Positions 1 to 6,460 of a DNA stretch of 23,452 nt are shown here, piece by piece. Source of the stretch: Actinomyces sp. HMSC035G02 (GTDB lineage Bacteria > Actinomycetota > Actinomycetes > Actinomycetales > Actinomycetaceae); contig KV835897.1 of the NCBI GenBank assembly GCA_001838165.1, positions 1 through 23,452 of the forward strand, given 5' to 3'. Within the stretch, counting starts at the first letter, position 1, and every line of letters begins with the position of its first letter. The position numbers and the translations under genes were made by a program. The notes beneath the pieces were generated by a model. It was given only the letters and a program-made list of their open reading frames with translations, was not told the DNA's origin and did not search any database.

Positions 1-195
1 AACCCTCCACCAACTCTTTTTGTCCTTTAACCCCACGCGCACGCGACACCCCTCCCCTGTTCCGCAGCACAACAGCCCTCTTCACGACATCGGCGATGCT
101 ACCTGGGTGTGAATGACGAAGACATCCGATAGCACGTACCGCACGCATCCGCCTCCATGTGATTGGAACTCGGCTGTACGCACCCATTAGAACTC
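1..195. other. Left-edge non-coding stretch
   Basis: No convincing gene is visible here. The stretch lies downstream of the leftward NYN gene and has mixed base composition, lower in GC than the replication genes to the right. The open frames that cross it overlap the NYN gene antisense and have no family motifs. I see no strong terminator hairpin or tRNA fold. Confidence 0.4.
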
Positions 196-909
196 CTACG
201 TGGAGGGTGACACTCCATTAAACAGCGGGTCTTCTTCGTTAAGAGGTGGTCGCTTGACGCAAGACTTGATCCCATCAACATGCTCATTCAGACTCGCCGA
301 TACGAGATGCCACATTGGGTCTAGCACAAAGTCAACGCCGCGTCTACGCGCATACTTTGCAGCTGGTACGAAGTCAGAGTCTCCGGATATGAGAATTATC
401 TGGGTAACTAGATCGCGTTCAACGAGAGACGCAATGTCGAGGCCAATTCGCATGTCAACACCCTTCTGGGTGATGTTGAGCCGTACGTCACGATCAGTCA
501 GACTTTCAATCGATCGCTTGCCTGCACACAGATCTTTCAGCACACCCGGACGTAAGACATATTCCCCTGCAGTTGCTAGTTCTTCACCTCTGCGCAGAGC
601 AACTTTTCGTTTCGTCACCAGCCTTTCAATAAAAGATGTCATCCAACGATACTGATCACTCTGCTCGAGATTGATCGCACGCTGCGTAACAGGGTTGTAG
701 ACAACCTTCGTTGATGGCGGGCAATCGTAGTAGAAGATTCGGTAGAGGCTAGCTTCTTCCTTACTTCCTTTGTTCAGATGACGCATGCAATAGGAAAAGA
801 GCTCATCTGCGCGCGCTTCAGGATCCTTGTTGCCGAAGAGTTTCTTGGCCTGTAGACGATAGAAACCGCCGTCCACAAGGATTGCAGTACGTTCGGAAAA
901 AATGGCCAC
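196..909 (-). CDS. NYN (LabA/DUF88-like, PIN-fold) domain protein
   Basis: This 237-residue protein resembles the NYN/LabA group of PIN-fold, metal-dependent ribonuclease-like proteins. Visible motifs are the N-terminal strand with Asp13 (ILVDGGFY), a central QKGVDMRIGLDI stretch with Asp152 and Asp158, and LISGDSDF with Asp177 and Asp179. These acidic residues make up the usual NYN metal site. The start is GTG with an AGGAG ribosome-binding site 7 bases upstream. No signal peptide or membrane segment is seen, so it is probably cytoplasmic. Its substrate cannot be told from sequence. The gene stands alone and its codons and flanks are more AT-rich than the replication genes, which suggests horizontal acquisition. 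Some solitary NYN proteins act in RNA turnover or defence; that role is only a possibility here. The family call is fairly sure, the function is not. Confidence 0.8.
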   Translation of the reverse strand: MAIFSERTAILVDGGFYRLQAKKLFGNKDPEARADELFSYCMRHLNKGSKEEASLYRIFYYDCPPSTKVVYNPVTQRAINLEQSDQYRWMTSFIERLVTKRKVALRRGEELATAGEYVLRPGVLKDLCAGKRSIESLTDRDVRLNITQKGVDMRIGLDIASLVERDLVTQIILISGDSDFVPAAKYARRRGVDFVLDPMWHLVSASLNEHVDGIKSCVKRPPLNEEDPLFNGVSPST

Positions 910-1220
910 GCTGCCGCTCCTAAGTAAAGTTAAAGCCAGTCATCGGCATCTCCATATCAGCGGAGGGTCAACGGCTGGCTTCGCTAACTAAATCTTAACA
1001 CTTTGCGCCGCATATGTCGCTGTTTTGTCTGTGGTTTGAAGGGATAACACAGTTACGATCACCATACGGAATGCTGATCCCTATCGACGTATAGGGGCTC
1101 TGATTCAATACTTCCTAGCCATGGACGGACACGGAGTCAACATGAGCTATCGTCCGGCCACTGTTCAGGGTGCAAAGTGCCGGAAGGACTGGGAGAGCAC
1201 CTCGAGGCTGGACCCGGACT

Positions 1221-1308
1221 CGGTGCCCGTGGGCGGTGGCGGGGCCTGGCCGGGCTTCGAGGCGACGCGCCGAGCGAAGCTCGCGGCGCGGACGGCTCGC
1301 GGGCGGGC
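1221..1308 (+). repeat. 88-bp dispersed repeat, left copy
   Basis: This GC-rich segment recurs as its reverse complement at 23307-23394 with only 4 mismatches in 88 bases, by direct alignment by eye. It starts CGGTGCC and ends GCGGGCGGGC. One strand can be read as an open peptide containing AWPGFE and RRAKLAARTA, but the few base differences do not clearly spare amino acids, so coding is doubtful. It is most likely a copy of a dispersed intergenic repeat of this genome. Confidence 0.85.
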
Positions 1309-1323
1309 CGCCGCCCACGGGCA
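1224..1323. repeat. Inverted repeat arms within the GC-rich mosaic
   Basis: The arm at 1224-1240 (TGCCCGTGGGCGGTGGC) is the reverse complement of 1307-1323 with one mismatch in 17. The inner part 1227-1240 is also an exact 14-base reverse complement of 1397-1410. Either pairing would make a long-looped stem. The arms are palindromic-element-like, but no transposase is nearby. Confidence 0.7.
1288..1320 (+). repeat. 33-bp direct repeat, copy 1
   Basis: The 33 bases beginning GCGGACGGCTCGCGGGCGGG recur at 1378-1410 with a single G/A difference, exactly 90 bases downstream. A following GCAGCCCGGCC (near 1331 and 1412) is also shared with slightly different spacing. This suggests a local duplication inside the dispersed element. 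Confidence 0.85.
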
Positions 1324-1377
1324 CACAAAGCAGCCCGGCCGACACAGCGACCAGGCCTACCGGGCAGACTACGCTCA

Positions 1378-1410
1378 GCGGACGGCTCGCGGGCGGGCCA
1401 CCGCCCACGG
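1378..1410 (+). repeat. 33-bp direct repeat, copy 2
   Basis: This is the second copy of the 33-base unit at 1288-1320, with one base different. Its last 14 bases (1397-1410) are an exact reverse complement of 1227-1240, so it can also serve as the right arm of a stem with the start of the dispersed repeat. Confidence 0.85.
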
Positions 1411-1478
1411 CGCAGCCCGGCCCAACAGAGCACACGCGGCGCCCGGAACACCCGCGGCGCCAGCGACACCACAACCAA

Positions 1479-1494
1479 TGTTTCACGTGAAACA
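1479..1494. promoter_or_regulatory. parS: parS site 1 (ParB-binding centromere)
   Basis: The 16-base palindrome TGTTTCACGTGAAACA is a perfect match to the bacterial parS consensus bound by ParB. It lies 97 bases upstream of the aminotransferase start and 54 bases downstream of the repeat mosaic. It is the leftmost of five identical sites and the farthest from dnaA. Confidence 0.97.
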
Positions 1495-1591
1495 TCTGCC
1501 CAACCACCGGCCCCGTTACCCCGTATGGCCAGGAAAGTGGCACACTTGACCTATACGGTTCTATGTAGCTTCATGCAAAGGATGGCATGCC

Positions 1592-2920
1592 TTGACTCAG
1601 CCTTCGACCAACGGCGGCACCCCCGCCTCGTCCGGGCGCACGCCCGCGCAGGGAAACCGCCTCGACCCCTGGTACGACGTCTACGCGGACCGCGCGCACA
1701 ACCTGCGCGCATCCGAGATCCGAGCTCTGTTCTCGGTCGTGTCGCGCCCCGAGGTCGTCTCCCTCGCTGGCGGCATGCCGAACCTGAAGGACCTGCCCCT
1801 CGATAAGCTTGCGGCATCCGCGGAGAAGCTCATCCGCAACCACGGCGCGCAGGCCATGCAGTACGGCAGCGGCCAGGGCTGGGAGGTGCTGCGCGAGCGC
1901 ATCACCGAGGTGATGAGCTACGACGGCATCGTCGGCGCCGACCCTGATGACGTTGTGGTCACGACGGGCAGCCAGCAGGCACTCGACCTCGTCACCGAGC
2001 TCTTCGTGAACCCCGGCGATGTCATCCTCGCCGAGGCCCCCTCCTACGTGGGCGCGCTGGGCGTGTTCCGCGCGCGCCAGGCGGACATCGTGCACGTGCC
2101 GATGGACGAGCACGGCATCATTCCCGAGGCCCTGGTGGAGACGATCCGCGACGTGCGCGCCTCGGGCCGAACGATCAAGTTCATCTACATCATCCCGAAC
2201 TACCACAACCCCGCCGGCGTCACGCTGTCCGCCGAACGCCGCCCGATCATCGCCGAGATCTGCCTGCGCGAGCACGTCCTGATCGTCGAGGACAATCCCT
2301 ACGGCCTGCTCGGCTTCCACAACGATCCCCTGCCGGCCATCGCCTCGTACAGCCCCGAGGGTGTCGTCTACCTGGGTTCCTTCTCGAAGATGTTTGCCCC
2401 TGGCTTCCGCATCGGCTGGGCGTACGCCCCGCACGCGATCCGTGCGAAGCTGGTCCTGGCCCTCGAGTCCGCGATCCTGTGCCCGTCGATGGTGGGCCAG
2501 ATGGCGATCGCCGACTACCTGAGCAACTACGACTGGTACGGCCAGGTCAAGTCCTTCCGCTCGATGTACGCGGAGCGCTGCCACGCGATGCTCACCTCGC
2601 TCGAGGAGTACATGCCCTCGTGCACGTGGACCGTCCCCGACGGCGGCTTCTACACGTGGGTGACGCTGCCCGAGGGCCTCGACGCGAAGGCCATGCTGCC
2701 GCGCGCCGTGCGCGCCCAGGTCGCGTACGTGTCGGGCACGGCGTTCTACTACGACGGTTCAGGCTCGAACCACCTGCGCCTGTCCTTCTGCTACCCCACT
2801 CCCGAGGACATCCGCGAGGGCGTGCGCCGCCTCTCGACGGTCGTCAACGCGGAGAAGGAAATCGTCGACATGTTCGGTACGGCTTCGGGCAACGAGGCCG
2901 GGGCCGGGTCCGATCGCTAA
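1592..2920 (+). CDS. PLP-dependent fold-type I aminotransferase
   Basis: This 442-residue protein is a class I/II aminotransferase of the subgroup that includes 2-aminoadipate aminotransferases and the catalytic part of MocR proteins. It has no N-terminal GntR DNA-binding domain. Visible features are TTGSQQALDL near 124-133 (cofactor phosphate), PNYHNPAG at 202-209 with Asn206, EDNPYG with Asp234 and Tyr237, and SFSKMFAPGFRIGW with Lys266 as the Schiff-base lysine and Arg273. A C-terminal LRLSF arginine should bind the substrate carboxylate. The start is TTG with AAAGGA about 9 bases upstream; an ATG with equal support is absent. It is followed after 23 bases by the Ddl-like gene, so the two are probably co-transcribed. 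The substrate is unknown; the neighbour makes amino-acid supply for cell-wall precursors a reasonable guess only. Confidence 0.9.
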   Translation: MTQPSTNGGTPASSGRTPAQGNRLDPWYDVYADRAHNLRASEIRALFSVVSRPEVVSLAGGMPNLKDLPLDKLAASAEKLIRNHGAQAMQYGSGQGWEVLRERITEVMSYDGIVGADPDDVVVTTGSQQALDLVTELFVNPGDVILAEAPSYVGALGVFRARQADIVHVPMDEHGIIPEALVETIRDVRASGRTIKFIYIIPNYHNPAGVTLSAERRPIIAEICLREHVLIVEDNPYGLLGFHNDPLPAIASYSPEGVVYLGSFSKMFAPGFRIGWAYAPHAIRAKLVLALESAILCPSMVGQMAIADYLSNYDWYGQVKSFRSMYAERCHAMLTSLEEYMPSCTWTVPDGGFYTWVTLPEGLDAKAMLPRAVRAQVAYVSGTAFYYDGSGSNHLRLSFCYPTPEDIREGVRRLSTVVNAEKEIVDMFGTASGNEAGAGSDR

Positions 2921-2943
2921 GAGTTACCTGAGGAGACACACCC

Positions 2944-3993
2944 ATGGCTACCAAAGTCCTGATCATCGCTGGCGGTCTGACGCACGAGCGTGACGTCTCG
3001 GTTCGTTCGGGCCGTCGCGTCGCGAATATCTTGACGCAGATCGGCTACGAGGTGCGTATTTCCGACGTTGACGCGTCTCTCGCGAAGGCTATTGAGTCCT
3101 TCTCGCCCGATGTCGTGTGGCCGCTGGTGCACGGCTCGATCGGCGAGGACGGCTCCCTGCAGTCGTTCCTGGAGTCGGTGGGAATCCCCTTCGTTGGTTC
3201 GTCGTCGGTGCAGGCGATGCTCGCCTCGAACAAGCCCACTGCGAAGGCTCTGCTGGGCTCTGCGGGCCTCGCAACGCCCGGCTGGGTGACGCTTCCGCAG
3301 GCGATTTTCCGCCAGCTGGGGGCCTCTCACGTGCTGTCTGCGCTCGAGGGCTCGGTGTCCTTCCCCGTCGTCATTAAGCCGACGGACGGTGGCTCCGCGC
3401 TCGGTATTTCGACCGCACAGGACGCCAAGGCACTGCGCCGCGCGATGGTGGATGCCTTCGCTTACGGCCAGCGCCTGATGGTCGAGCAGCGCATTGATGG
3501 CCGCGATGTGGCCGTTTCCGTCGTCGATCTGTGGGACGGCCCCGTGGCACTCCCCCCGGTCGAGGTGTCCACGGATCGTGGCCGCTACGACTACGACGCT
3601 CGCTACACCACCGACGAGACCGAGTACTTTGTGCCCGCACGCCTCTCCGACGAGCTGCTCGCTGACCTGCAGGCCGCGGCCGTCGAGGCCCACACGACGC
3701 TGGGTCTGCGCGACCTGTCCCGCATGGATTTTGTGGTCGACGACGAGGGCACCTGTTGGTTTATCGACGCGAACGTCGCACCCGGCATGACGGACACGTC
3801 GCTCCTCCCCCAGGCGGCAGACGCCGTTGAGGACTCGTCCTTCGCGCAGCTGTGCGCTGACATTGTGGACTTCGTGGCCGGCGGCCGCGACGTGCATAGC
3901 GTCGAGTACGTCATCGACGACGAAGGCACCGGTGTCATCCTTGACGACGAAGAGGGAGTCGCTGTCATTATTGACGAGGCGACTGCGGAGTAA
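2944..3993 (+). CDS. ddl: D-alanine--D-alanine ligase-like ATP-grasp enzyme
   Basis: The 349-residue protein matches the Ddl family, which joins two D-alanines using ATP for peptidoglycan precursors in the cytoplasm. Seen in order: AGGLTHERDVSVRSG with Glu15, VHGSIGEDGSLQSFLE (62-77), SNKPTAK with Lys97, IKPTDGGSALGIS (144-156), YDYDARYTTDETEYFVPA (215-232), SRMDF with Arg260, and FIDANVAPGMT (273-283). Differences from the E. coli-type pattern are Arg220-Tyr221 where Lys-Tyr is usual and Asp275 where Glu is usual in the metal-binding E-x-N motif. The last 35 or so residues form an acidic, self-similar tail (IDDEG, LDDEEG, IIDE). Start ATG follows GAGGAGA. It sits 23 bases after the aminotransferase gene. 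The family is sure; activity on D-Ala is likely but not proven, and it could be a paralogue of another Ddl elsewhere. Confidence 0.88.
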   Translation: MATKVLIIAGGLTHERDVSVRSGRRVANILTQIGYEVRISDVDASLAKAIESFSPDVVWPLVHGSIGEDGSLQSFLESVGIPFVGSSSVQAMLASNKPTAKALLGSAGLATPGWVTLPQAIFRQLGASHVLSALEGSVSFPVVIKPTDGGSALGISTAQDAKALRRAMVDAFAYGQRLMVEQRIDGRDVAVSVVDLWDGPVALPPVEVSTDRGRYDYDARYTTDETEYFVPARLSDELLADLQAAAVEAHTTLGLRDLSRMDFVVDDEGTCWFIDANVAPGMTDTSLLPQAADAVEDSSFAQLCADIVDFVAGGRDVHSVEYVIDDEGTGVILDDEEGVAVIIDEATAE

Positions 3994-4010
3994 TCGCTTA
4001 TTCAACGCAT

Positions 4011-4045
4011 TGTGGGCCCGGGAGGATGATCCTCCCGGGCCCACA
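4011..4045. terminator. Perfect 16-bp hairpin after ddl
   Basis: Arms TGTGGGCCCGGGAGGA and TCCTCCCGGGCCCACA are exact reverse complements around a 3-base loop. It lies 17 bases past the ddl stop codon and fits a terminator for the aminotransferase-ddl pair. There is only a weak T-tract (TGTTT), and that tract is already the start of the parS at 4046. It could also act bidirectionally toward the leftward HAD gene, which ends at 4228. Confidence 0.8.
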
Positions 4046-4061
4046 TGTTTCACGTGAAACA
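4046..4061. promoter_or_regulatory. parS: parS site 2
   Basis: This is a perfect TGTTTCACGTGAAACA, with no base between it and the right arm of the terminator hairpin. It lies in the convergent gap between ddl and the HAD gene, where ParB loading would not overlap a promoter. Confidence 0.97.
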
Positions 4062-4227
4062 TCGTCCACTACGAATTCGCGCACTCCGACTTGCGACAGT
4101 CACACACGATGAAAGTTGCACACGAGGCAACAGCATTCCTCGAACCGAGCAAAAATTCGTTCTGTGTACGCCTCTGTGTCGTTTTCGCGATCCGAACCGA
4201 GATCCAGTATCGCCGACACAAAGCCTC

Positions 4228-4857
4228 TCAGAAAAGCACTCCGAGCTCTTTCAAACGCGTTTCAGCGTCCGCAGCACCCTTCCAGACGATACCCTGAACG
4301 CCCAGGAGCTCGGCAGCGCGAACGTTCTCGCGGCGGTCATCGATAAAGACGACGTCCTCGTGCGGCACGTCGAGACGCACGAGGACGTCACGATAGATAC
4401 CGCGCGACGGCTTGCAGATGCCGTAGTCGCACGAGAAAGCGAAGAAATCGAAAAGGCTTCCCCACTCGGAACGGCGAATCGCCTTCGCGATGGGATACGG
4501 CGCGTTGGACAGAATTCCGACACGCACAGCCTGGCGCCGGAGCCGGCGCACCAGATCAAGAGTCTGCTCGTTTGCCGTCGTCATACGTGAAGCATCGAGT
4601 GCGACAAGCTCTTTCAACAGAGCACTGGAAGGCTCAGGCTGCCCGCAGTCCCCAGCGATACGGTCCCAAAATTCGCGATCGGACATTCCAGCGTCATACT
4701 CGCCGCGATGGGCCCACATCGCCTGATCGACGAGAGTCGTGAGACCGCGCGAACCATCGCCGAACAATTCGGCGATAGCGCGCGGATCTGGGTGAGCATC
4801 CACGAGGACACCACCGACATCGAAAAGCACGGTGCGCGAACTGCCTTGGGCGTTCAT
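4228..4857 (-). CDS. HAD-superfamily (subfamily IA) hydrolase
   Basis: The 209-residue protein has the four HAD motifs: LFDVGGVLVD with nucleophile Asp13, LSNAP with Ser117-Asn118, KPSRGIY with Lys149, and FIDD with Asp173-Asp174. The +2 position after the nucleophile is Gly15 rather than Asp, as in the YihX-like group that begins D-x-G-x-V. A helical cap of about 80 residues follows motif I, typical of subfamily IA phosphatases and haloacid dehalogenase-like enzymes. Start ATG has AAGGAG 8 bases upstream. It is downstream of parB in the same direction, separated by 146 bases, so it may be read from parAB or from its own promoter. The substrate, probably a small phosphorylated metabolite, is not predictable. 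Gene neighbourhood gives no clear pathway. Confidence 0.88.
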   Translation of the reverse strand: MNAQGSSRTVLFDVGGVLVDAHPDPRAIAELFGDGSRGLTTLVDQAMWAHRGEYDAGMSDREFWDRIAGDCGQPEPSSALLKELVALDASRMTTANEQTLDLVRRLRRQAVRVGILSNAPYPIAKAIRRSEWGSLFDFFAFSCDYGICKPSRGIYRDVLVRLDVPHEDVVFIDDRRENVRAAELLGVQGIVWKGAADAETRLKELGVLF

Positions 4858-5003
4858 GCCTTTCGCTCCTTCTAGTACTGCGAGGACCCGACGGCGGGCC
4901 CTTTAAAGGTAGTTTAAGCGTTAATTCATCCGGAGATTAGCTCAGAAAATGTCGCGTATGGAACATACTGTGCGTGATCTGCGAAAAGAACTATGAAGTT
5001 AGA

Positions 5004-6290
5004 TCAGTGGAGAATAAGGTCTGCAATTCGCTGGAGATCTTCGGATCCTGCGAACTCGATGACGATACGACCCTTCTTACGCCCCTCCGTGATGGTCACG
5101 CGCGTATCGTACGCGTCGGACAGCGCCGACACGACGCTCTCCCCCAGCGCGGACAAAGGACGCTGCTGGCGTGCACGCGGGCGGGGCGTAGCCTTCGCCT
5201 TGCCGAGGCGAACGATCTCTTCGGTGGTACGTACGGAGAGACCCTCGGCGACGATACGCTCAGCCAGCCGTTCCATTTCCTCCGCAGTCGACAACGACAG
5301 CAGGGCGCGAGCATGGCCCGCGGTGATGACCTGTGCGGCCACCTTCTTCTGGACGGACGGCGGGAGCTTGAGTAGGCGCAGGGTATTGGCAATCTGCGGG
5401 CGCGAGCGGGCGATTCGCTTTGCGAGCTCTTCCTGAGTCGCACCGAAATCGGCCATGAGCTGCTGATATGCGCTCGCCTCTTCCAACGGGTTGAGCTGGG
5501 CCCGGTGGAGGTTCTCCAAGAGAGCGTCACGGAGCAGATCCCCGTCCTCGGTCTCTCGGATGATTGCCGGAATCGTGGTTTCGCCGGCGAGCTCGGAGGC
5601 TCGCAGGCGGCGCTCACCCATAATCAGCTCGTAGCGTGCGTCGGGCTTTTCGGCGAGGAACTCCTTGAGTTTCTCGGACCGACCCTTCGCGGGGATACTA
5701 CGAACGACGACGGGCTGGAGAACACCGACCTCCTTGATCGAGGCCGACAGTTCCTTCAGATCGTCCTCATCAAAGACCTCTCGAGGCTGCTTCGTGTTTG
5801 GGACGATCTGATCGATCGCAATTTCAGCGAAGGATGCACCGGGCACCGGAAGAAGCTCGTGATCGACGGATGTTTCACGTGAAACATTCTGTTCTTCGCG
5901 CTTATCTGCTTCGTTCACGGAGGAGCCTGTTGCGGACACACGCGCCGCGCTCTTAAGGGAATCTGAGCCATTGATTCCACCGCCAAGGGCGCTGCGAGAG
6001 CCAGCGCCGCGACGTCCACCGGCCGCATCAACGGACGGTATCGACGGGCGCTTCTTCTTCGACGAGGCCGTGCCACGCTTGGGCTGCAAAAGCTCCTTCG
6101 CAGAACCTCCACGCTTGCCAGCGGAGCTGCCTTCAGGGAAGAACACGTCCAGGGGACGGGAGGGCGCGGAGGGTGCGTTATGCGGCGTCTGCTCGCTAGC
6201 CTGAGGAATGAGAGCGCCAAGCCCACGGCCGAGGCCGGTGTGCTTGCGAGCGCCCTTACGGCCCTCAGACTTCGGTGCTGCATCCGCCAT
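5004..6290 (-). CDS. parB: Chromosome partitioning protein ParB
   Basis: ParB is the parS-binding CTP-dependent clamp that spreads around the origin and recruits SMC and ParA. The 428-residue protein starts with KHTGLGRGLGALIP (16-29), the ParA-stimulating N-terminal box. A low-complexity basic linker follows (about 35-145). The ParB/Srx fold starts near 155 (IDQIVPNTKQPRE), with the CTP-binding motifs GERRLRAS (225-232) and ENLHRAQLNPLEEA (259-272). A helix-turn-helix follows (QEELAKRIARSRPQIANTL, 286-304), with a C-terminal dimerisation segment at the end. ATG start has AAGGAG 7 bases upstream. A parS is embedded in its coding sequence (residues 135-141, NVSRETS) and another lies just upstream. 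The linker, at over 100 residues, is longer than in many ParBs. It forms the usual parA-parB pair, here with a 170-base gap. Confidence 0.98.
   Translation of the reverse strand: MADAAPKSEGRKGARKHTGLGRGLGALIPQASEQTPHNAPSAPSRPLDVFFPEGSSAGKRGGSAKELLQPKRGTASSKKKRPSIPSVDAAGGRRGAGSRSALGGGINGSDSLKSAARVSATGSSVNEADKREEQNVSRETSVDHELLPVPGASFAEIAIDQIVPNTKQPREVFDEDDLKELSASIKEVGVLQPVVVRSIPAKGRSEKLKEFLAEKPDARYELIMGERRLRASELAGETTIPAIIRETEDGDLLRDALLENLHRAQLNPLEEASAYQQLMADFGATQEELAKRIARSRPQIANTLRLLKLPPSVQKKVAAQVITAGHARALLSLSTAEEMERLAERIVAEGLSVRTTEEIVRLGKAKATPRPRARQQRPLSALGESVVSALSDAYDTRVTITEGRKKGRIVIEFAGSEDLQRIADLILH
5871..5886. promoter_or_regulatory. parS: parS site 3, inside parB
   Basis: A perfect TGTTTCACGTGAAACA lies within the parB coding region and encodes most of NVSRETS (residues 135-141) in the low-complexity linker, where sequence constraint on the protein is probably low. 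Confidence 0.97.
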
Positions 6291-6320
6291 TGCAATACTC
6301 CTTCAATTGCGTCGGTTCAT

Positions 6321-6336
6321 TGTTTCACGTGAAACA
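6321..6336. promoter_or_regulatory. parS: parS site 4, upstream of parB
   Basis: A perfect TGTTTCACGTGAAACA sits 30 bases upstream of the parB start codon, in the parA-parB gap and just upstream of the parB ribosome-binding site. ParB bound here could affect parB expression as well as segregation; that regulatory role is inference. Confidence 0.97.
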
Positions 6337-6443
6337 ATGGCATGCGCTCAGCTAGTAAGCGTCTTTGATCACTTTGTTGCACCAATGCTCACACACGGTG
6401 ACTAATACGTGCCGATCTGCGGAAACATGCGGAAAAATCCGAA

Positions 6444-6459
6444 TGTTTCACGTGAAACA
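6444..6459. promoter_or_regulatory. parS: parS site 5, at the parA 3' end
   Basis: A perfect TGTTTCACGTGAAACA ends one base before the parA stop codon position (6461) on the downstream side. It is the parS nearest to dnaA, about 5 kb from it. It is 123 bases from site 4. Confidence 0.97.
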
Positions 6460-6460
6460 A

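Larger units (their letters stand above)
910..1591. other. 682-bp intergenic region with repeat mosaic and parS
   Basis: No gene is supported between the NYN and aminotransferase starts, which diverge. Bases 910-1120 are AT-rich and hold a small CCCTAT/ATAGGG hairpin at 1079-1096. Bases 1221-1424 are very GC-rich and built of direct and inverted repeats, listed separately. A perfect parS lies at 1479-1494. Several long open frames cross the GC-rich part on both strands, but they are composition artefacts with repetitive Arg/Ala/Gly/Pro translations. Promoters for both flanking genes should lie here; a TTGACC at 1546-1551 is a possible -35, but I could not pair it with a well-spaced -10. Confidence 0.5.

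Noticed and set aside
1115..1817. Overlapping open frames on both strands across the GC-rich repeat (up to 209 codons)
   Set aside because: The translations are repetitive Arg/Ala/Gly/Pro with no consistent frame constraint between the two copies of the repeat, and they overlap each other and the parS.
4884..4901. GGACCCG/CGGGCCC hairpin between the HAD gene and parB
   Set aside because: The stem is 7 bp with a wobble pair and has no T-tract in the leftward direction; too weak to call a terminator.
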